The notes under the pieces are model-generated. The model was given only the letters and a program-made list of their open reading frames with translations. It did not search any database and was not told where the DNA came from. This document shows positions 34,207 to 42,399 of a DNA stretch of 64,000 nt, in pieces (within the stretch, counting starts at the first letter, position 1; each line of letters opens with the position of its first letter). A program made the translations under genes and the position numbers. This stretch comes from Alphaproteobacteria bacterium (GTDB taxonomy: Bacteria; Pseudomonadota; Alphaproteobacteria; Sphingomonadales; JAKSBY01): NCBI GenBank assembly GCA_021774625.1, contig JAJFIV010000005.1, positions 1 to 64,000 on the forward strand, given 5' to 3'.

Positions 34207-35379
34207 ATGATTAATCTCTTCAAGATATATAATGGATCTCGCTTATTGGCTCTGGGTTTTTCCTTGTTGCTGCTTGCCGCCTGCGAGGACAGTGGACAAG
34301 AAGGCAACGGACAGCCGGCAGGGCCCACTGTTACTGTGGCAAAGCCTACCGTTCGCGAGATCATTGAATGGGATGAATATACAGGCCGATTTCGCGCAAT
34401 TGAATCCGTCGAGATAAAAGCCCGTGTTTCCGGATATCTGGACCGGGTGGCATTTGAGGATGGCGCGATCATCCAGCAAGGCGCCATTCTTTTTCAGATT
34501 GATCCCCGGCCCTTCGAAGCGACCCTCGCGAGAGCCCGGGCGGAGGTGAAAAGCGCCGCCGCTGTGCTCGAAAACGCCATCGCCGAGGCAGAGCGGGGCG
34601 CCAGTTTGCTCTCCCGCCAAACGATTTCACAGGAAGACGCGGACCGTCGCGTCCGCAGTCGCCGCCAAGCTGAAGCCGCACTTGAGGCTGTTAAAGCGAT
34701 AGAAAGAGCAGCAGAGCTTGACCTTGAATTTGCAACTATACGGGCGCCCGTATCAGGGCGGCTCAGTGATACGCGGGTGACGACCGGTAACCTTATTCAG
34801 GGCGGCTCCGCCAGCGCCACTTTGCTGACCACCCTTGTATCCATGGATCCCATATATTTTGAGTTCACAGGCAGCGAGGCGGACTATCTTAAATATGTCC
34901 GGCTGAATGCGTCCGGAGATCGTCCAAGTTCGCGTGACGCATCCAATCCGGTCCGCCTGCGGCTAATGGATGAAAAAGAGTTTCTGCATGAAGGGCATAT
35001 GAGCTTTGTCGATAACAGTCTTGATTTTTCAACTGGCACAATGCGCGGCCGGGCAACTTTCGATAACCCTGGCGGCTTGTTCATACCCGGGATATTCGGA
35101 CGTCTTCGCCTGCTGGGTTCGGGTGCCTACAAAGCAATTATGCTGCCTGATGACGCCATTCTGAGCGATCAGACGCAAAAATTCGTCTGGGTTGTGGATG
35201 ATGGCAATGTGGCCCGGTATCGCCCGGTTGTTCTGGGTGGCTTATATGATGGCCTGCGGATTATCCGGGAAGGCCTATCCGGGGATGAGAGAGTGATAAT
35301 CAGAGGTATCCAATTCGCCTTTGCCGATGCGCCGGTCAATGTGAACGAAGCTGCAGCGCCCTCCCCGGAACGGCAATAA
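34207..35379 (+). CDS. RND efflux periplasmic adaptor (membrane fusion) lipoprotein
   Basis: 390 residues. The signal peptide ends in the lipobox LLAAC with Cys26 as lipid anchor. The lipoyl halves (YTGRFRAIESVEIKARVSGY and FATIRAPVSGRLSDTRVTTG) flank a coiled-coil hairpin (about 100-165) and are followed by beta-barrel and membrane-proximal domains (AIMLPDDAILSDQTQKFVWV). It is of the AcrA/MexE kind. It links the RND pump to an outer-membrane channel. It is 11 bases upstream of the pump gene. No TolC-type gene is in the window. Confidence 0.93.
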   Translation: MINLFKIYNGSRLLALGFSLLLLAACEDSGQEGNGQPAGPTVTVAKPTVREIIEWDEYTGRFRAIESVEIKARVSGYLDRVAFEDGAIIQQGAILFQIDPRPFEATLARARAEVKSAAAVLENAIAEAERGASLLSRQTISQEDADRRVRSRRQAEAALEAVKAIERAAELDLEFATIRAPVSGRLSDTRVTTGNLIQGGSASATLLTTLVSMDPIYFEFTGSEADYLKYVRLNASGDRPSSRDASNPVRLRLMDEKEFLHEGHMSFVDNSLDFSTGTMRGRATFDNPGGLFIPGIFGRLRLLGSGAYKAIMLPDDAILSDQTQKFVWVVDDGNVARYRPVVLGGLYDGLRIIREGLSGDERVIIRGIQFAFADAPVNVNEAAAPSPERQ

Positions 35380-35390
35380 CAGGGCCGAAC

Positions 35391-38300
35391 ATGAAATTCG
35401 CTCATTTTTTTGTTGATCGCCCCATCTTTGCCTCCGTCATCTGGATTGCGGTCATGATTATTGGCGGAATTGCCTATCTGGGCCTGCCAGTTGCGCAATA
35501 TCCCGAGATAGCCCCGCCGACGATTCAAGTGTCCGCCACATATCCCGGCGCATCGGCAGACACAGTGGCGGATACCGTGGCCGCGACTTTGGAAGAGGAA
35601 ATCAACGGTGTTGAGGGCATGCTCTATATGACCTCACAGTCAACTGCGGATGGGCGCACATCCATCACTGTTGTCTTTAATCCCGGGACCGATCTTGATA
35701 TTGCTCAGGTGCTTGTTCAAAACCGCGTTGCCGTGGCGGAGCCGCGTTTGCCCGAACAAGTACGGCGTCTGGGCGTAACGACGGTGAAAAATTCGCCGGA
35801 TATTCTCCTTGTCGTACACCTGTATTCTCCCGATGAAAGCCGGGATCAGCTGTATATTTCTAATTATGCCCGTTTGCAGATGCGCGATGAATTGCAAAGG
35901 GTGCGCGGGGTTGGTCAGTTACGACTTTTCGGATCGCGTGAATACGCCATGCGTGTCTGGATTGATCCCGAACGCGCCGCCGCGTTTAATCTCACGGGCG
36001 GCGATATTGTGCGCGCTTTGCAGGGACAAAATATAGAGGTCGCAGGAGGCGTTCTGGACACGTTGCCCGCGGCGGAACAGGGGGCGTTCGAGATCAGCGT
36101 GCAGACACTTGGGCGTCTGCGGGAGCCGGACAGCTTTGGCGAGGTAGTGGTGGCAAGCGGCGAGCAGGGAAGACTGATCAGGCTGCGCGACGTCGCACGC
36201 GTTGAATTGGGAGCCCAGGATTATGGGACAATTGCCCGCCTTGATGACAAGCCGGCTGTTGTGCTTGCTTTCTTTCAGCAGCCGGGATCAAACGCTCTTG
36301 AGACCGCTGACGGCATTTTGTCCAGCGTCGAGCGTATGTCGCAAAATTTTCCAAAGGGTCTGTCTTATGACGTGATTTATAATCCAACGGAATTTGTTGC
36401 TGAATCTGTCACCGAAGTTCAAAAAGCGATCTTTGAAGCGGTCATTCTGGTGAGTCTGGTTGTTTTCCTGTTTCTTCAAAGCTTCCGCGCAGCGCTCATT
36501 CCTATTCTTGCCATTCCCATTTCGCTGATCGGAGCTTTCGCCGTTATGGCGGTCTTCGGCTTCTCCCTGAATAATCTTTCCCTGTTTGGTCTCGTGCTTG
36601 CCATCGGCATTGTTGTCGATGATGCGATTGTAGTTGTTGAAAATGTTGAGCGAAATATTGCGGCGGGATTAAGTCCCAGACAAGCCTCCCACAAAACCAT
36701 GGATGAGGTAGGCGGCGCGCTGGTGGCTATTGCACTTGTTTTGACGGCCGTGTTTATCCCGACCGCATTTTTAACCGGAATCTCGGGGGAATTTTACCGT
36801 CAATTCGGCATTACCATCGCTTCCGCTACCGTGATTTCCGCAGGTGTTTCCCTGACCCTGTCACCGGCGCTGTCGGCCCTGCTTCTCAAGCCGCATGATG
36901 ATAAGAAAAACCTGGGGCGTTCGCGCGCCGCCAATTGGATGTTTTCCAAGTTCAATGGTGGTTTCAGCGCGACCGAGCGGGGATACAAACGGATTGTCGC
37001 GCGAATGACGCGCATCAGCGTTATTGTCCTTGCCGTCTATTTCGGACTTATTCTTCTGACCGGATTTCAATTTGCCCGCGCACCGACGGGGTTCATTCCG
37101 GCGACCGATCAAAATTACGTCATAGCGATCATTCAACTGCCGCCCGGCGCGTCCTTAACCCGGACCACCAAGGTCATGGATAAGGCCGTTACTGACGGTT
37201 TGCAGCTTGATGGATTTGTTCATGCCGCTGCCTTTGCCGGGCTGGACGGCGCGACCTTTACCAATGCCTCCAATACCGGCGTCATTTTTTTCACTATGGG
37301 GGATATCGGGGATCGTGTCGGCAACGGCAATAATCTGAGTGCGATGCTGGGCAAAATGCGGGGGCTTTTTTCAACATACCAGGAAGCATTTATTTTGGTT
37401 ATTCCACCCCCTCCGGTTCGTGGGATTGGCAATGCAGGTGGATTTAAAATGTATGTGCAGGACCGGTCTGGCGCGGGTCTTCGTGCCCTGGAATCCGCCG
37501 CGGGCAATCTTGCCGGTGCTGCAAACGGCCTTCCCGAGGCAACTTCGGTCTTTACGCTTTTCAACACCCGCACGCCGCAACTCTATGCAGATATCGATCG
37601 TGTGAAGGCCGAACAGTTGGGCGTTGCCGTGGAAGACGTTTTTGAAACCCTGGAAGTCTATCTGGGTTCCGCTTATGTCAATGATTTTAATGCCTTTGGA
37701 AAGACCTTTCGGGTTACGGCACAGGCCGATGAAGAATATCGTGAATCTGCGGAAGATGTTTCCAGATTGAGGATGCGCAACGATGATGGACGCATGACAC
37801 CCCTCGGATCGGTGGCAACTTTCAGGAATGTGACGGGGCCGAACAGAGTCGCCCGCCATAATTTGTATCCTGCGGCTGCCGTACAGGGAGATGTCGTTCC
37901 CGGTGTATCGTCCGGTGAGGCGCTGAACGCTATGGAAAGACTGGCGGTCGGGAGTTTGCCACAAGGTTTTGATTTTGAATGGACAGAACTGGCACTGCAG
38001 CAGAAATTGGCTGGAAACACTGCCCTCATTGCGTTCTCCTTGGCCGTTGTTTTCGTCTTTCTGTTTCTGGCTGCGCAGTATGAAAGCCTTTCCTTGCCGT
38101 TTGCGGTGATACTCATCGTGCCCATGTGTCTGCTATCGGCCATCACCGGTGTCCTGTTGCGGGGCTTTGACGTTAATATTCTGGTGCAGATCGGCTTTGT
38201 TGTCCTGATCGGACTGGCGGCAAAAAATGCCATTCTTATCGTGGAGTTTGCCAGGCAGGCGGAAGAGCAAGGTCTCGACAGGTTCAAGGCGGCGGCCCGC

Positions 38301-38555
38301 GCTGCGGAACTGCGCCTCAGGCCTATTATCATGACGTCATTTGCATTTATCCTGGGGGTTGTGCCTCTGATGATTGCCAGCGGCGCCGGATACGAAATGC
38401 GGCAATCCCTCGGAACGGCTGTGTTTTTCGGTATGCTCGGGGTAACGGGATTTGGCCTGCTGTTCACACCGGTCTTTTATGTTGTCAGCCGCATTCCGGC
38501 TACACGCGCAGCGAAGCGCAGAAAAGACTTGTCCGCGCCGGAAGCGGCAGATTAG
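35391..38555 (+). CDS. RND multidrug efflux transporter, HAE1 (AcrB/MexF) type
   Basis: 1054 residues, normal for AcrB-like pumps, with 12 helices in two halves and two large periplasmic porter/docking loops. It begins MKFAHFFVDRPIFASVIWIA. The proton-relay helix TM4 carries GIVVDDAIVVVENVERN (Asp pair near 409-410), and the second half has QIGFVVLIGLAAKNAILIVE. It exports hydrophobic compounds from the periplasm using the proton gradient. It forms a two-gene operon with the adaptor, with no local regulator or outer-membrane factor. Confidence 0.95.
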   Translation: MKFAHFFVDRPIFASVIWIAVMIIGGIAYLGLPVAQYPEIAPPTIQVSATYPGASADTVADTVAATLEEEINGVEGMLYMTSQSTADGRTSITVVFNPGTDLDIAQVLVQNRVAVAEPRLPEQVRRLGVTTVKNSPDILLVVHLYSPDESRDQLYISNYARLQMRDELQRVRGVGQLRLFGSREYAMRVWIDPERAAAFNLTGGDIVRALQGQNIEVAGGVLDTLPAAEQGAFEISVQTLGRLREPDSFGEVVVASGEQGRLIRLRDVARVELGAQDYGTIARLDDKPAVVLAFFQQPGSNALETADGILSSVERMSQNFPKGLSYDVIYNPTEFVAESVTEVQKAIFEAVILVSLVVFLFLQSFRAALIPILAIPISLIGAFAVMAVFGFSLNNLSLFGLVLAIGIVVDDAIVVVENVERNIAAGLSPRQASHKTMDEVGGALVAIALVLTAVFIPTAFLTGISGEFYRQFGITIASATVISAGVSLTLSPALSALLLKPHDDKKNLGRSRAANWMFSKFNGGFSATERGYKRIVARMTRISVIVLAVYFGLILLTGFQFARAPTGFIPATDQNYVIAIIQLPPGASLTRTTKVMDKAVTDGLQLDGFVHAAAFAGLDGATFTNASNTGVIFFTMGDIGDRVGNGNNLSAMLGKMRGLFSTYQEAFILVIPPPPVRGIGNAGGFKMYVQDRSGAGLRALESAAGNLAGAANGLPEATSVFTLFNTRTPQLYADIDRVKAEQLGVAVEDVFETLEVYLGSAYVNDFNAFGKTFRVTAQADEEYRESAEDVSRLRMRNDDGRMTPLGSVATFRNVTGPNRVARHNLYPAAAVQGDVVPGVSSGEALNAMERLAVGSLPQGFDFEWTELALQQKLAGNTALIAFSLAVVFVFLFLAAQYESLSLPFAVILIVPMCLLSAITGVLLRGFDVNILVQIGFVVLIGLAAKNAILIVEFARQAEEQGLDRFKAAARAAELRLRPIIMTSFAFILGVVPLMIASGAGYEMRQSLGTAVFFGMLGVTGFGLLFTPVFYVVSRIPATRAAKRRKDLSAPEAAD

Positions 38556-38608
38556 AGTCTTTTCGGACAACCCGGCAATTGAAAAGCGTCCGGCTTCGCC
38601 TCTTTACG

Positions 38609-39265
38609 TCACGTTACCGGAATAAGGGCCAGTTCCACCCTCCGGTTGAGGGCGCGGCCCTCGGCAGTGGCGTTATTCGCGATCGGCATGGTTTCGCCGA
38701 GACCGCGGGCGATGATCCGTTCCGGGATCACATCCCGCGCCATCAGCGCATTGCCGACGCTTTCCGCCCGCTCCACCGACAACCGCATGTTATAATCGTC
38801 GCTGCCAGTCGAATCCGTATGGCCCAGCACATCGATATAGGTCTTTTCATATTCATTCAGCACCAGAACGACCGAGTCCAGAATCCTGTTAAAGCCGGGC
38901 TTTAAGTGCGCGCGGTCCGTATCAAAGGTGATGTTGGAAGGCATGTTCAGTATGATATTGTCCCCATCCCGGGTCACCGATACGCCGGTTCCTTCCAGCT
39001 GGCGGCGGAGTTTGCGTTCCTGGGCATCCATATAGGCGCCGACCCCGGCCCCCGCCAGCGCCCCCACCCCGGCCCCGATCAGCACGGCCTTGCGCTTGTT
39101 GTTGCCGCCGATAATGGCGCCGCCAATCGCGCCGATGGCCGCACCCACTCCGGCCCCGACCCCGGCACGCGAGGCTTCCTTTTCGCCGGTAAAGGCATCT
39201 CTTGTGCAGCCGGTAAGGAAAATGAGCGCCGTAAAAGCGATCACAAACGGAAACAGGCGTTTCAT
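38609..39265 (-). CDS. OmpA-family lipoprotein with glycine-zipper domain
   Basis: 218 residues; AGGAGAGAGTT precedes ATG. The lipobox LTGC (Cys near 20) is followed by a glycine-zipper region (GVGAGVGAAIGAIGGAIIGG, about 37-56, plus a second GAGVGALAGAGVGAYMD). The C-terminal OmpA peptidoglycan-binding domain carries DVLGHTDSTGSDDYN and LSVERAESVGNAL. It resembles E. coli YiaD: an outer-membrane lipoprotein tethered to the wall. It converges with the RND operon. Confidence 0.93.
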   Translation of the reverse strand: MKRLFPFVIAFTALIFLTGCTRDAFTGEKEASRAGVGAGVGAAIGAIGGAIIGGNNKRKAVLIGAGVGALAGAGVGAYMDAQERKLRRQLEGTGVSVTRDGDNIILNMPSNITFDTDRAHLKPGFNRILDSVVLVLNEYEKTYIDVLGHTDSTGSDDYNMRLSVERAESVGNALMARDVIPERIIARGLGETMPIANNATAEGRALNRRVELALIPVT

Positions 39266-39339
39266 AACTCTCTCCTGAACAAGTGAAACCCGGCGGTGAT
39301 TGCACCACCAAGTCCTTAAATTCTCATCGTCAAACGTAC

Positions 39340-39444
39340 TTAACGGATAATCGTTCCGTCCTTGACCACATGAATGACGTTTCGCACGGCGCTTTTATTC
39401 ATTAAGGCCCCCATGGTCAAAGCGATGGCTGCAAACGGCTCTGG
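39340..39444 (-). pseudogene. Possible 3' remnant of an amidohydrolase gene
   Basis: Just downstream of the permease gene on the same strand, a frame ends TMGALMNKSAVRNVIHVVKD followed by GTIIR and a stop. The pattern N-V-x-x-V-x-K-D-G-x-I-x-R is the usual C-terminus of metal-dependent amidohydrolases. No matching upstream domain exists, because the preceding DNA encodes the permease in another frame. It looks like debris of a deletion. The evidence is short and weak. Confidence 0.35.
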
Positions 39445-39452
39445 CGTCCGTT

Positions 39453-41885
39453 TTATTCGTATCTCAGGCCCAGCGCCGGCGATGTCAGGGCGCGCCTGGA
39501 GACCAGCATGGCGACCAGAATGGCCGTGATGATCATCACGCTGCCGCCAGACAGAACAAACAGTCCAACACCGATATCGACCCGCTCCGGATATTTCTGC
39601 AGCCATTGATCGAGAAAATAATAGGCGATAAGCGAAGCCGGAAGAATGGCAATCAAAACCGGCCTCAGATATTGCCAGGTAAAGAGCCGGACAATATTTC
39701 CCACCGAGGCGCCGACCACCCGGCGCAGGCTGATTTCCTTTTCCCGATGCGCCACGGAATTCAGGACCATGCCAACGAGACCGACAATGGAAAGGATGAT
39801 GGTAATGGCGGAAAAGACGATAAAGAGCTGCAACTGGGATTGTTCATCGCTGTAACTCGCGCTGATGCGGTCTTCGAGAAAGTCGGCCCGGTAGGGCGTG
39901 TCGGGATAGAGATCGGACCATATTTCCCGGATGGCCGCTTCTGGCGTACCGTCGCGAAGCCGAATGCTCAAATTATCCAGGTTGTCCGGATCATAGGTGA
40001 AAATCTGACCTTCCATGTCATTGCGCAATGAGCGGAAATAAATGTCGCCGACCACGCCCACCACGGTCAGCGGCTGCGCTCCTCCGCTGTCAAGTTCCAG
40101 TTGGATGGTTTCGCCGAGAATGGTCTGCGGATCACTGTAACCAAGCAGGGCGACCGCCGCCTGGTTGATCACAATATTTGACCCGGTATTTTCGCTGCCC
40201 GCCATGAGCTGGTCCCATTCGATCTCATCCTTTGCAAATCGTTCCTCAAGAAAACGGCCCACGGATAGCTTCGCCCGATATGTATCCAGAAAGTCATAGT
40301 CCGTTGCAAAAATACGCAGAGTAGCGGACTCTTCTCTGGTAACGTGGCGGGAAAAGAAGCCTTCATAATGGGAGCTGTTGTCCAGGGGCGCAACCGAGGA
40401 ACGGGCGGCGGATTCGACGCCGGGAGCCGCCTTCAAACGCTCTTTGAGCGTCTCCGCTTTTGAAACGGTTTCCGGGCGGTTAACGCCGCGCAGAACCAGA
40501 ATATCCGACTGTTCAAAACCAAGGTCCCGGGACTGGATCAATTGAATCTGTTGCGAGATGGTCACGGCCCCCGCAATCAGGCTGATGGCGACAAGAAACT
40601 GGACAAAAACCAGCCCGGCCCGGATTTTTGCCAGACCGGCGCGCCCGGCCCGGCTGCCGTTCAGAAAACGCACCGGGCGAAAGCCTGTCACGAAGAAAGC
40701 GGGATACAGGCCGGCGATTGTCCCGAGAATCAAACTGCCGATGATAAACCATGCCATGTTAACGGCGGTAAAGAGATCGGCGCTGCTAAAATCCGCATCC
40801 AGAATGGAACTGAAATAAGGAAGCGTCATTTCCGCTATGCCAATGCCGATCAAGGCGGCAAGGATTGTCATGGCGATGGACTCTGCCAGAATATGATGAA
40901 CAATCCTGCGGCGGTTGGCGCCCAGCACCTTGCGCAGGCAGATTTCCTTTTCCCGTTCCAGCGCCCGCGCCGTCGCCAGACCGACATAATTAAAGGCGGA
41001 CACAATCAGGATCAGAAAGGCAATGGCGATCAGACCGTAAATCATGGAATATTTGCCGACCTCATTGGATGATGTTCTGCCGTAGGAACCCAGATGGATA
41101 TCGCTGAACGGCTGCAAAAACAGCCAGAAAAGTTCCCGCATATCGCCGGGGGCAATGCCGATGAACGGCCGGTTGGCATCAACGATCAGGGCAAGCTTTT
41201 CCAGGACATCGGCTTTGTTTGCCTCCTCTTCCAGCCGCACATAGGTCTGCAGTCCGACATTGTTCCAGGACTCCGCTCTGGGAATCAGGTTTTCCTGAAA
41301 CTCGATAACAAAATCCAGAGTGAAATCGCTGTTGGCCGGCAGGTCACGAAAAATCCCGGCCACCGTATAGGATGATGTCTGGTTGATTGTCAGGGTTTCG
41401 CCAATCGGGGCATCCGCGCCGAAATATTTTTGTGCAATGCGTTCCGAAATGAAAATATCCGACGGCGTCGTAAAAGCGGCCGGCCGGGCACCCGCAACGG
41501 GCGCCAGTGGAAACATGTCAAGAAAGTCGCGGTCGACAAGAGAGACGGTTTCATATTCGACAAAATTGCCCTTTTTTACCGGCCAGGTTGGCCGGTAATA
41601 ACGCGCGGATGCCGCAATTTCCGGGATGCCGGCTTCAATGGCCGGCTGCAGAGGCGTCATGGTGTTTGTCAGATAGGTCCCTGACTGAATAAACTGCCCT
41701 TCGACCCGGTACAGCGTATCCTGATCTGCGACCCAGTCGTCAAAGCTCAATTCATGACTGGTATAGAGCAGGATCAGGACGCAGGTGGCGATCCCAGCAG
41801 CCAGACCCAGAAGATTGAGGAGGGTGAAGAAAGGTTTATAGACAAACTGGCGGGCAAGCGACATCAATACGGGCACGTTCGGCAT
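39453..41885 (-). CDS. Orphan FtsX/MacB-type ABC transporter permease (second copy)
   Basis: 810 residues with the same layout as the protein at 621-3104. It has an N-terminal helix (about 18-42), a MacB-type periplasmic domain (DTLYRVEGQFIQSGTYL...), FtsX helices near 285-410 with LRKVLGANRRRIVHHIL, a second periplasmic domain, and a final helix block with LRRVVGASVGNIVRLF ending LGLRYE. There is no ATPase gene nearby. The first ATG is kept although AAGG is unusually close; ATG at 41864 is an alternative. The substrate is unknown. Confidence 0.85.
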   Translation of the reverse strand: MPNVPVLMSLARQFVYKPFFTLLNLLGLAAGIATCVLILLYTSHELSFDDWVADQDTLYRVEGQFIQSGTYLTNTMTPLQPAIEAGIPEIAASARYYRPTWPVKKGNFVEYETVSLVDRDFLDMFPLAPVAGARPAAFTTPSDIFISERIAQKYFGADAPIGETLTINQTSSYTVAGIFRDLPANSDFTLDFVIEFQENLIPRAESWNNVGLQTYVRLEEEANKADVLEKLALIVDANRPFIGIAPGDMRELFWLFLQPFSDIHLGSYGRTSSNEVGKYSMIYGLIAIAFLILIVSAFNYVGLATARALEREKEICLRKVLGANRRRIVHHILAESIAMTILAALIGIGIAEMTLPYFSSILDADFSSADLFTAVNMAWFIIGSLILGTIAGLYPAFFVTGFRPVRFLNGSRAGRAGLAKIRAGLVFVQFLVAISLIAGAVTISQQIQLIQSRDLGFEQSDILVLRGVNRPETVSKAETLKERLKAAPGVESAARSSVAPLDNSSHYEGFFSRHVTREESATLRIFATDYDFLDTYRAKLSVGRFLEERFAKDEIEWDQLMAGSENTGSNIVINQAAVALLGYSDPQTILGETIQLELDSGGAQPLTVVGVVGDIYFRSLRNDMEGQIFTYDPDNLDNLSIRLRDGTPEAAIREIWSDLYPDTPYRADFLEDRISASYSDEQSQLQLFIVFSAITIILSIVGLVGMVLNSVAHREKEISLRRVVGASVGNIVRLFTWQYLRPVLIAILPASLIAYYFLDQWLQKYPERVDIGVGLFVLSGGSVMIITAILVAMLVSRRALTSPALGLRYE

Positions 41886-42022
41886 CCTTATTTCAGCCGC
41901 CAGGCTTTCTTGCTACACTATAATAGCACTGGCTTTTTTCGGAGGCAAGTTTATTTTCGGATCAACACATCTTGACTTACCGGCCAAGTCAATCCTATAT
42001 CCTGCGCTCATTCCTGATCTAT

Positions 42023-42099
42023 GGCGGAGTAGCTCAGCCGGTTAGAGCAGCGGAATCATAATCCGCGTGTCGGGGGTTCGAGTCCCTCCTCCGCTACCA
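42023..42099 (+). tRNA. tRNA-Met (CAT), elongator
   Basis: A 77-base cloverleaf with encoded CCA. D arm AGCTCAGCCGGTTAGAGC, anticodon stem GCGGA/TCCGC around ATCATAA (anticodon CAT), T arm GGGGGTTCGAGTCCCTC, acceptor GGCGGAG with CTCCGCT (first pair G-T wobble). The anticodon stem lacks the three G-C pairs of initiator tRNA, so this is the elongator Met species; a tRNA-Ile with modified CAT is a less likely reading. Confidence 0.95.
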
Positions 42100-42399
42100 T
42101 TAAATCAATGACTTAGGGTCAGGACCTACCGCTTCGTCTCGAAATAGAAGATAGACAACTGCACCATCCTTACTTGTTGTATAGGAACGTCAAATCTTAT
42201 AATTATCTTGGGGATGGAGTTAGGTTTCAAAGTCGCTCCGCTTGCATCGCCGCGTGGCATACTCATTATCTCCAGCACAGGACTTCGTGAAGATGGTACA
42301 TATCCGTCAGATGTTGCTAGTATTCAGTATTGCAACAATTTTGGGTGGACTAGCGGACGTCACGGACTTTTTTTAAACGCACAAAATGGAGGCGGGATC
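42100..42399. other. Region between tRNA-Met and norB
   Basis: It holds TTAGGGTCAGGACC (42113-42126, a dispersed repeat word) and a good promoter match TTGTTG-N18-TATAAT (42174-42203). It also holds a 27-codon frame (42293-42376) encoding a hydrophobic peptide beginning MVHIRQMLLVFSIATILGG. The frame of norB stays open back to 42208, but that stretch has no recognisable protein similarity and the strong ribosome site lies at 42400. No clear NnrR, NsrR or NorR site was found. Confidence 0.5.
42174..42203 (+). promoter_or_regulatory. norB: Possible sigma70-type promoter upstream of norB
   Basis: TTGTTG (42174-42179) and a perfect TATAAT (42198-42203) are spaced 18 bases apart. This implies a leader of about 190 bases before norB. 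Confidence 0.45.

Noticed and set aside
41905-41932. TGCTA...TAGCA inverted repeat upstream of the second FtsX permease as an operator
   Set aside because: The arms are only 5 bases with an 8-base spacer; it cannot be distinguished from chance.
42240-42320. NsrR- or NnrR-type site upstream of norB
   Set aside because: AAGATGGTACAT recalls an NsrR half-site but has an extra base and no partner half; no TTG-N8-CAA type site was found.
42208-42399. 64-codon N-terminal extension of norB
   Set aside because: qNOR proteins begin at the first membrane helix, and a GGAGG site stands directly before ATG at 42400. The extension shows no similarity to any part of the family.
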